A DNA stretch of 64,000 bases from Ornithinicoccus hortensis. Its GTDB lineage: Bacteria; Actinomycetota; Actinomycetes; Actinomycetales; Dermatophilaceae. Each line of letters starts with the position of its first letter. Within the stretch, counting starts at the first letter, position 1. Positions 58,231 through 64,000 of this stretch are shown piece after piece. The translations under genes were made by a program, and so were the position numbers. The stretch spans positions 434,001 through 498,000 of the forward strand of contig NZ_VFOP01000001.1 of NCBI RefSeq assembly GCF_006716185.1, in the 5' to 3' direction. The notes under the pieces are model-generated. The model had not been told where the DNA came from, did not search any database, and saw only the letters and a program-made list of their open reading frames with translations.

Positions 58231-58824
58231 TCAGAACGGCGGCTCGTCGTAGGACGGGGCGCCGCCCCAGCCGCCACCCTGCTGACCACCCTGGCCACCA
58301 CCGGCGTTGCCGCCGGTCGCCCAGGGGTCGGTCGCGGCGGGCTGGCCGCCGCCCTGCTGGCCGCCCTGGGCCGCGCCGCCGGCGTTGCCGCCGCCGTAGC
58401 CGCCCTGCTGGGCGCCACCCTGCTGACCGCCGCCGAAGCCGCCGCCGCCACCACCGCCACGCGAGGCCTTGGTGACCTTGGCGGTGGCGTAGCGCAGCGA
58501 CGGGCCGATCTCGTCGGCCTGCATCTCCATCACGGTGCGCTTCTCACCCTCCGGGGTGTCCCAGGAGCGGGAGACGAGGCGTCCGGTGACGACGACGCGG
58601 GCGCCGCGGGTCAGCGACTCGGCCACGTTCTCGGCCGCCTCGCGCCAGATGGAGCAGCGCATGAACAGCGTCTCGCCGTCCTTCCAGTCGTTGGCCTGCC
58701 GGTCGAACTGCCGGGGCGTGGAGGCCACGGTGAAGTTCGCGACGGCGGCGCCGGACGGGGTGAAGCGCAACTCCGGGTCCGCGGTGAGGTTGCCGACCAG
58801 GGTGATCGGGGTTTCGCCAGCCAT
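58231..58824 (-). CDS. ssb: Single-stranded DNA-binding protein
   Basis: 197 residues. The OB fold spans about 1-110 ([29 protein letters not shown]...[26 protein letters not shown]). A Gly/Gln-rich linker and an acidic tip, DEPPF, recruit partner proteins. Located between rpsF and rpsR as is standard. Confidence 0.96.
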   Translation of the reverse strand: MAGETPITLVGNLTADPELRFTPSGAAVANFTVASTPRQFDRQANDWKDGETLFMRCSIWREAAENVAESLTRGARVVVTGRLVSRSWDTPEGEKRTVMEMQADEIGPSLRYATAKVTKASRGGGGGGGFGGGQQGGAQQGGYGGGNAGGAAQGGQQGGGQPAATDPWATGGNAGGGQGGQQGGGWGGAPSYDEPPF

Positions 58825-58855
58825 GGGTAGTCCTAACTCGGGATGGGGATCGTGG

Positions 58856-59143
58856 TCAGGCGCCGAGGCGCATGAGCTTGGTCCGCAGCACCGTCTCGTT
58901 CAGACCGAGCTGGCGGTCGAGCTCCTGGGCGGTGGCCGACTCCGCCGTCAGCGTGACGACGGCGTAGATCCCCTCGGAGTTCTTCTTGATGTCGTACGCC
59001 AGGCGCCGACGGCCCCAGAGGTCCATGTTGTCGACGGTCCCGCCGTCCTTGGTGACAACGGCGAGCATCTTCTCCAGCGTGGGCTGGAGGGTGCGCTCGT
59101 CGGTCTCGGGGTCGAGGATGATCATGAGTTCGTACTGACGCAT
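58856..59143 (-). CDS. rpsF: 30S ribosomal protein S6
   Basis: 95 residues: [57 protein letters not shown] 59143 is chosen because AAGGAGGTGG ends about 9 nt upstream; a GTG four codons earlier would bury that site. First gene of the operon. S6 binds S18 on 16S rRNA. Confidence 0.96.
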   Translation of the reverse strand: MRQYELMIILDPETDERTLQPTLEKMLAVVTKDGGTVDNMDLWGRRRLAYDIKKNSEGIYAVVTLTAESATAQELDRQLGLNETVLRTKLMRLGA

Positions 59144-59373
59144 GCGTGAACCCACCTCCTTCGGTCTCAGCGGTCACGGTCTCTCCGTGACAGGAGGGTT
59201 GCGATACGTCCCACCGCTTCCTGCTGGCCCCAGCCTGCCAGAGTCGACCGACACCCGCAGGCGTTGATCCACAGGGCAGCCCGGATCCGGGTCAGGTCAC
59301 GGTGAACCCGACCACTTTACCGAGCGGGGATGCCGCCGACCTAATCCGCCGCGGTCGTGGCACGATCGCGGTC

Positions 59374-60237
59374 ATGCCCGCGATGCTGCATACCCCGGTC
59401 GGTCCCGTCTCGTATGCCGTGTCCGGGCCCACCGACTCCGGTCGCCCCGACCTGGTGCTGGTCCACGGGTGGTGCTGCGACCGCTCGGTGATGGCCCCGC
59501 TGGCGGAGCACTTCTCCCGCGGGCACCGGGTGGCGCTGCTGGACCTGCGCGGTCACGGGGCCAGCCTGGAGTCCGACGACGACGGCTCGACGGGGGTCGG
59601 CCTGGCCCGGCCCGGGGAGAGCGATGCGCTGGTCCCGCCGCCGCTGCGCGAGGTGACCATCGCCGACTACGCCCGGGACGTGCTCGGGGTGTGCCGGGCC
59701 GCCCGGTTGCGCTCGCCCGTGGTCATCGGGCACAGCATGGGCGGGCTGGTCGCCCTGGAGGCGCTGCGCGGGACGACCGGCGCGGGGAGCCTGCCGCGCG
59801 GGGCGGTGCTGCTCGACCCGGCGCCGGTGCTCAACCCCCGGGGCAAGCAGATGTGGACCGACAGCGCGCCGGAGATCGCCCGGGACCACTCCGGCGCCTG
59901 GCGCCGGTCCTTCTTCGACGGCCTGTTCCTGCCCACCGACCGGGTCGGCCGGGACCGGCTGCCCGAGCTGGCGGCCGCCGTTCCGGCCACCATCGCTGCC
60001 GCGGCGGCACGGGCGATGGCCGGCTTCGACGGGGAGCGGGCGCTGCGGGAGCTCACCGTGCCGCTGCTGGTGCTGCACGCGGCATCGGTCGAACGCGGCC
60101 TGCGGGAGGCCGCCCCCGACCGGTCGCTGGTGACGACGGGACAGACGGTGGGGGCCGGGCACTTCCACCACCTGGAGGTCCCCGAGCAGGTCATCCCGAT
60201 GGTCGAGCGCTGGCTGGCCACGACCTTCGGCTCCTGA
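59374..60237 (+). CDS. Alpha/beta-fold hydrolase
   Basis: 287 residues with the oxyanion HGWC (LVLVHGWCCDRSV), nucleophile elbow GHSMGG, and a terminal histidine in GAGHFHHLEVPEQV. A lid insertion follows strand 6. Esterase/haloperoxidase-like; substrate unknown. ATG 59374 is chosen because a CACGAT -10 lies 7 nt upstream. Divergent from the rpsF operon. Confidence 0.85.
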   Translation: MPAMLHTPVGPVSYAVSGPTDSGRPDLVLVHGWCCDRSVMAPLAEHFSRGHRVALLDLRGHGASLESDDDGSTGVGLARPGESDALVPPPLREVTIADYARDVLGVCRAARLRSPVVIGHSMGGLVALEALRGTTGAGSLPRGAVLLDPAPVLNPRGKQMWTDSAPEIARDHSGAWRRSFFDGLFLPTDRVGRDRLPELAAAVPATIAAAAARAMAGFDGERALRELTVPLLVLHAASVERGLREAAPDRSLVTTGQTVGAGHFHHLEVPEQVIPMVERWLATTFGS

Positions 60238-60256
60238 CCACCGCGGTCGGAACGTC

Positions 60257-61381
60257 TCAGCCGAGTCCGGCGGCGGCCTCCAGCGCCGCGACGAACTCCG
60301 GCGCCACCACGCCCCAGTCGAACTCGGCGGCCGCGATCGCGTGCCCGGCCTCCCCCATCGTGCGGGCCGCCCCGGGGTCCGCCAGCAGTTCGAGCACGGC
60401 CGCGGTGGCCGCCGCGGCGTCCCCGAACGGGACCAGCACCCCGGCGCCGCTGCGCCGGATCAGGTCGGCCGGCACCGGCAGGGGAGTGCTCACCGCGGGT
60501 ATGCCGTGGGCCAGGTACTCGATGACCTTGGTCGGCATCGAGGGCCGGAAGTTGGCCTCGTCGTGCAGCAGCGACAGTCCGGCCAGGGCACCGTCGAGCA
60601 TCGGCAGCGCCTGGTCGCTCGGGACGAACCCGTGCCAGGTGATCGCCTTGTCGCGCACGGCCTCGCGCAGCACCTGCTCGGCGTCCCCGTGCGCGGGGCC
60701 GATGACGTGCACGGCGACGGCGCCGTCGGTGCGGTCGCGCAGCGCCGCGCCGACCTGCACCACCTCGCGGGCCCCCCGTTCCATCGTGATGCTGCCCAGG
60801 TAGACCACCCGCTGGACGCCGTCCTCCCCGGGCGTCGCGGCCGGCGGGGGGCTGGACGGGACGCGGGTGGTGTTGGGCACGACGGGGTGCGTCTTGCGGA
60901 ACCGCCCGGCGTACTGGTGGTCGGCCAGCAGCAGCGGCATCCGGCGCTCGGCCCACCGCTCCAGCCCGCGCACCGCCGCGGCGGCGGGGCGCCGGAGCGG
61001 GTCGGGCACCCAGGGCCGCACCTCCAGCGCGGCAGCGGTGTCCTCGTGCACGTCCCAGACGACGGGGGTCCCGATCGCGGTGCCGACGGTGGCCAGCAGG
61101 AGTTCGGGGTCGTGCAGCAGCACCACGTCGTGCTCGACGGCGCTACTGCGCAGCAGCGCCCGCGCCGCGCGGAGCGCCGCGATCCGGGACCGGCCGGTCG
61201 CCCGGGGGAGGTCGACCGGGGTCAACCAGGGCGTGCCCACCGGCCGGGTGAGGCCGTAGGCGGCGAAGGGTGCGGCATACGTGACCCGCCAACCGGCCTC
61301 GCGCAGCGCCTCGATCTGACGGTGCCGGATGCGCGCGTCGTCCGGGTGGTGGACGACGGTGACGACCAAGGCCGAGGGCAC
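60257..61381 (-). CDS. Glycosyltransferase family 4-like protein
   Basis: 374 residues in a GT-B fold: VVHHPDDARIRHRQIEALREAGW at the N-terminus, VYLGSITMERGAREVVQ at the linker, and the donor-binding FRPSMPTKVIEYLAHGIPAVST with the usual Glu. Starts at a GTG directly after the ABC ATPase stop. Last gene of a surface-polysaccharide operon with the ABC exporter and a nucleotide-sugar dehydrogenase. Cytoplasmic side of the membrane. Confidence 0.85.
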   Translation of the reverse strand: MPSALVVTVVHHPDDARIRHRQIEALREAGWRVTYAAPFAAYGLTRPVGTPWLTPVDLPRATGRSRIAALRAARALLRSSAVEHDVVLLHDPELLLATVGTAIGTPVVWDVHEDTAAALEVRPWVPDPLRRPAAAAVRGLERWAERRMPLLLADHQYAGRFRKTHPVVPNTTRVPSSPPPAATPGEDGVQRVVYLGSITMERGAREVVQVGAALRDRTDGAVAVHVIGPAHGDAEQVLREAVRDKAITWHGFVPSDQALPMLDGALAGLSLLHDEANFRPSMPTKVIEYLAHGIPAVSTPLPVPADLIRRSGAGVLVPFGDAAAATAAVLELLADPGAARTMGEAGHAIAAAEFDWGVVAPEFVAALEAAAGLG

Positions 61382-62272
61382 TCAGCCCTCCTTGTCGGAG
61401 CCGGAGCCGGCGGCGCGCTTCTTGGCCTCCTTGGCCTGCTTCTTCTTGGCCGCGGCCTGCTGCTTCTTCTTCTTGGCCTCCGCCTCCGCCTTGACCATCG
61501 CCTGGTAGGCGTCGACCACCTCGCCGGACGGGCCGTCCATCACGACCTCGCCCTTCTCCATCCAGATGGCGCGGGTGCACTGCGCCTTGATGGTCGAGGC
61601 GTTGTGGCTGACCATGAAGACCGTGCCGGCCGACTTGCGGAACTCCTCGATGCGGTCGCTGGCCCGCTGGCGGAACTCGGCATCACCGGTGCTCAGCGCC
61701 TCGTCCACGACCAGGATGTCCGGCACCGACGCGGTCGAGATGGCGAACCGCAACCGCGAGGCCATCCCCGAGGAGTAGGAGCTCATCGGCAGGTTGATGA
61801 ACTCCCCGATGCCGGCGAAGCGGACGATGTCCTTGTAGCGCTCGCGCACCTCCTGCTTGCTCAGGCCGAGGGCCTGGGCACCGATGAAGACGTTGCGGGC
61901 ACCGGTGAGCTGGCGGGCCAGGACGGCGCTCACCCCCAGGAGCGCCGCCTGCCCGTGGTGGTAGACCTCCCCGTTCGCGGCGGGGATCAGCCCGGCGACC
62001 GCCCGCAGCAGCGTGGACTTGCCGGAGCCGTTGCGGCCGACGATGCCGATCGACTCGCCCTTGTAGGCGATGAACGACACGTCCTTGACGGCGTGCACCT
62101 CGCGCACCCCCATGTGCCGCTTGCCGCGGTTGATCCACCGGGTCACCACGTTGTCCGCCCCCGGGGCGGGGCGGGTGGTCTTGCCCACCCCGTAGACCTT
62201 GTAGACCACGTCCAGGTGGGACACGATCACCGAGGGGACGCGGTCGTCCGTCGTGGCCTCAGGAGCGCCCAT
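61382..62272 (-). CDS. Polysaccharide/teichoic-acid ABC exporter, ATP-binding subunit
   Basis: 296 residues of the TagH/Wzt/RfbB subfamily: Walker A GRNGSGKST, a signature variant SSYSSGMASRLRF, Walker B LVVDEALSTGD, and the H-loop SHN. A Lys/Ala-rich C-terminal tail (AEAKKKKQQAAAKKKQAKEAKKRAA) is of low complexity and not a sugar-binding Wzt-C domain. Overlaps the permease gene by 14 bp. Confidence 0.92.
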   Translation of the reverse strand: MGAPEATTDDRVPSVIVSHLDVVYKVYGVGKTTRPAPGADNVVTRWINRGKRHMGVREVHAVKDVSFIAYKGESIGIVGRNGSGKSTLLRAVAGLIPAANGEVYHHGQAALLGVSAVLARQLTGARNVFIGAQALGLSKQEVRERYKDIVRFAGIGEFINLPMSSYSSGMASRLRFAISTASVPDILVVDEALSTGDAEFRQRASDRIEEFRKSAGTVFMVSHNASTIKAQCTRAIWMEKGEVVMDGPSGEVVDAYQAMVKAEAEAKKKKQQAAAKKKQAKEAKKRAAGSGSDKEG

Positions 62273-63164
62273 AGGTCGCCTCCGCCCGCCAGACCAGTAC
62301 GAAGCCGACCACGAACAGCAGGATGGCCCAGCCGCAGGACACCAGCCAGGTGACCGGCTGCACCGGGAGCTCGCCCATCAGGGTCTCGCGCACCAGGGTC
62401 AGCGTCACCGCCAGCGGCTGGTACTCCAGGATCACGGCGACCCACTCGGGGGCCCCGGCGGCGTAGTGCGCCACGGGGAAGAAGATGCCGGAGACGTAGC
62501 GCATCATCCGGGTGAGCAGCGGGATCAGGTTGCTGGCGTCGCGCACCTCGTGGACCACCCGGGCGGCGATCAGGCCGAGCCCGGTGGTCATCACCCCGAC
62601 CACGACCAGCGAGACGGGGAAGAGCAACCACTCCCAGGTCGGGGTCTGCCCCCGGACCAGCGCGATGACCACCAGGATGCCGAACGCCGGCAGCGTGGCG
62701 AAGAACTGGCTCATCGAGGTGGACAGCGGCAGCAGCACGCGGGGGAACTGCAGCGACCGGATCATCGAGATGTTGCCGGTCATCGCCCGGGCACCGTAGT
62801 TCAGGCCGCCGGAGATGTAGATGAAGGTGAACAGGCCGGTGGTGAGGAAGGTGATGAAGTCCTCGACGTTGCCCCGGGTGCCGAGCAGGAGGCCGAAGAT
62901 GAGCAGGTAGGCGACCCCGAGCAGCAGCGGGTTGAGCACCGACCACAGCAGGCCGAGCACGTTGTTCTGCGTGCCGGCGATGAAGTCGCCCTGGGCCAGG
63001 GTGACCAGGAAGCCGCGGCGCTCCCACAGGTCCTTGATGTAGGTGCCCAGCGGCGGCCGGCCACCGACCCGCTCCAACCCGTGGGCCCGGGCCAGCTCGG
63101 CCGCCTGCTCGGAGGTGAGGGCGGGGGGCAGGCCGGCCGGGTCCCCGGGACCCGTCGAGGTCAC
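62259..63164 (-). CDS. ABC-2 type polysaccharide export permease
   Basis: 301 residues. A soluble N-terminal region of about 60 residues is followed by six helices of the ABC2_membrane type (LGLLWSVLNPLLLGVAYLLIFGLLLGTRG, FFPVAHYA). It pairs with the adjacent ATPase to flip undecaprenyl-linked glycans. Overlaps the ATPase gene by 14 bp and the dehydrogenase gene by 4 bp, so the genes are translationally coupled. Confidence 0.92.
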   Translation of the reverse strand: MTSTGPGDPAGLPPALTSEQAAELARAHGLERVGGRPPLGTYIKDLWERRGFLVTLAQGDFIAGTQNNVLGLLWSVLNPLLLGVAYLLIFGLLLGTRGNVEDFITFLTTGLFTFIYISGGLNYGARAMTGNISMIRSLQFPRVLLPLSTSMSQFFATLPAFGILVVIALVRGQTPTWEWLLFPVSLVVVGVMTTGLGLIAARVVHEVRDASNLIPLLTRMMRYVSGIFFPVAHYAAGAPEWVAVILEYQPLAVTLTLVRETLMGELPVQPVTWLVSCGWAILLFVVGFVLVWRAEATYGRS

Positions 63165-64000
63165 AGCTTGCTGACCCGCTCACCAGCCGATGCCACGCCC
63201 CGGGTGTCGAAGAACCGGGTCGCGGCCGAGGCCAGCGCGTCGACGTCGTACTCGCGGTGGTTCTGCACCAGGATCGTCAGGTCGGCCTCGGCGACCGCGG
63301 TGGCCGGGTCCTCGACCCGGGACACCGACTCACCCAGCGGACCCCACGCGGTGACGTGCGGGTCGTGGAAGACGACCTTGGCGCCCTTGGCCAGCAGGTT
63401 GCGCGCCAGCGGCACGGCCGGGGACTCCCGCTGGTCGGCGATGTTCGGCTTGTAGGTCACGCCCAGCAGCAGGACGGTGGACCCCTTCAGGGACTTGGCG
63501 TCCTCGTTGAGCAGGTCCTGGGCCCGGGACACCACGTAGGAGGGCATCTGGGTGTTGATCTCCTGCGCCAGCTCGACGAATCGGAACGGGTAGCCCAGCC
63601 GCGACTTCACGTTGTAGGACAGGTAGTTCGGGTCGATCGGGATGCAGTGGCCACCCACGCCGGGGCCGGGGTAGAAGGCCTGGAAACCGAACGGCTTGGA
63701 CTTCGCCGCGTCGATGACCTCCCACAGGTCGATGCCCAGCTCGTGGCAGAACCGGGACATCTCGTTGACCAGCGCGATGTTGATGTGCCGGTAGGTGTTC
63801 TCCAGCAGCTTGGCCGTCTCCGCCTCCCGGGTGCCCTTGGTCCGCACCACGGTGTCCACGAAGCTGCCGTAGAACTTCTCGGCGGCGTCCCCGCACGCGG
63901 CGGTGTGACCGCCGACGACCTTCGGCGTGTTCTTGGCGCCGAACTTCTCGTTGCCCGGGTCGATCCGCTCCGGGGAGAAGGCCAGGAAGAAGTCCTTGCC
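63161..64000 (-). CDS. Nucleotide-sugar dehydrogenase, UDP-ManNAc/UDP-Glc type (partial)
   Basis: C-terminal 279 codons; the 5' part lies beyond the window. It has the SPERIDPGN segment, the central-domain AKLLENTYRHINIALVNEM with catalytic Asn/Lys context, the catalytic cysteine loop PGPGVGGHCIPIDP, and the C-terminal VLLLGVTYKPNIADQRESPA. It oxidises the C6 of UDP-sugars to uronates for the exported polysaccharide. The WecC type is likely from the motif style, but the sugar is not certain. Confidence 0.88.
   Translation of the reverse strand, partial: GKDFFLAFSPERIDPGNEKFGAKNTPKVVGGHTAACGDAAEKFYGSFVDTVVRTKGTREAETAKLLENTYRHINIALVNEMSRFCHELGIDLWEVIDAAKSKPFGFQAFYPGPGVGGHCIPIDPNYLSYNVKSRLGYPFRFVELAQEINTQMPSYVVSRAQDLLNEDAKSLKGSTVLLLGVTYKPNIADQRESPAVPLARNLLAKGAKVVFHDPHVTAWGPLGESVSRVEDPATAVAEADLTILVQNHREYDVDALASAATRFFDTRGVASAGERVSKL

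Overview
The window is about 71% G+C chromosomal DNA from an actinobacterium. The gene set and order (rpsF-ssb-rpsR-rplI near dnaB, Lsr2, an ECF42/DGPF pair, an Mnh antiporter operon, a selenoprotein formate dehydrogenase), plus many apparently leaderless starts, suggest a Micrococcales genome, perhaps near Ornithinimicrobium, Serinicoccus or Janibacter. The genus is inference only.

Layout. 1-4.4 kb is core-like: the tail of an ABC ATPase, hemerythrin, a short-chain epimerase, an APH(6)-like kinase, and an ECF42 sigma factor with its YCII partner. 4.4-13.4 kb is a lower-G+C accessory island of single genes in mixed orientation: a nucleotidyltransferase, a methyltransferase, a cold-shock-domain protein, a zinc-ribbon/Vsr-like nuclease and small unknowns. 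Most have their own -10 element right at the start codon. A same-strand motif (core CGACCYGCGGCA) recurs between them, giving a cassette-array look. The island ends with a regulator/membrane-protein operon and lsr2. Copies of a 28-bp repeat lie at both island edges, with a third copy beside dnaB. 13.4-20.9 kb is a selenium module: fdhA with an in-frame UGA (Sec188) and a SECIS-like hairpin, fdhB, fdhC, tRNA-Sec and selB.

20.9-24.5 kb holds an MFS exporter with a leader-peptide/attenuator-like leader, a PEP-mutase-family enzyme and an ArsR/SRPBCC pair. 24.73-32.70 kb is an integrated mobilizable element of about 8 kb: serine integrase, HUH-plus-helicase Rep, MobC-like protein, relaxase, a nested mob gene and a phosphotransferase cargo gene. 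It splits a luciferase-like monooxygenase gene, whose two halves remain at 24490-24741 and 32697-33469. 33.5-43.4 kb carries two tandem ATP-grasp ligases, an mraY-type transferase, three methyltransferases, an SLC13 permease and small enzymes. 43.4-45.6 kb is a second small accessory patch: an azlD remnant, a Phd/VapC toxin-antitoxin pair and a methyltransferase flanked by short direct repeats.

45.6-59.2 kb is replication/ribosome core: dnaB with a cluster of DnaA-box-like sites upstream, MATE, glutaminase-STAS, a secreted beta-helix-like protein, mnhA(B)CDEFG, and rplI-rpsR-ssb-rpsF. 59.4-64 kb has an alpha/beta hydrolase and the start of a surface-polysaccharide locus: glycosyltransferase, ABC-2 ATPase and permease, and a nucleotide-sugar dehydrogenase running off the edge.

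The fdh/tRNA-Sec/selB block works as one system, but selA and selD are not in the window. The strongest candidate for something undescribed is the cassette-like island with its recurring intergenic motif and 28-bp boundary repeats. No recombinase for it is visible here.
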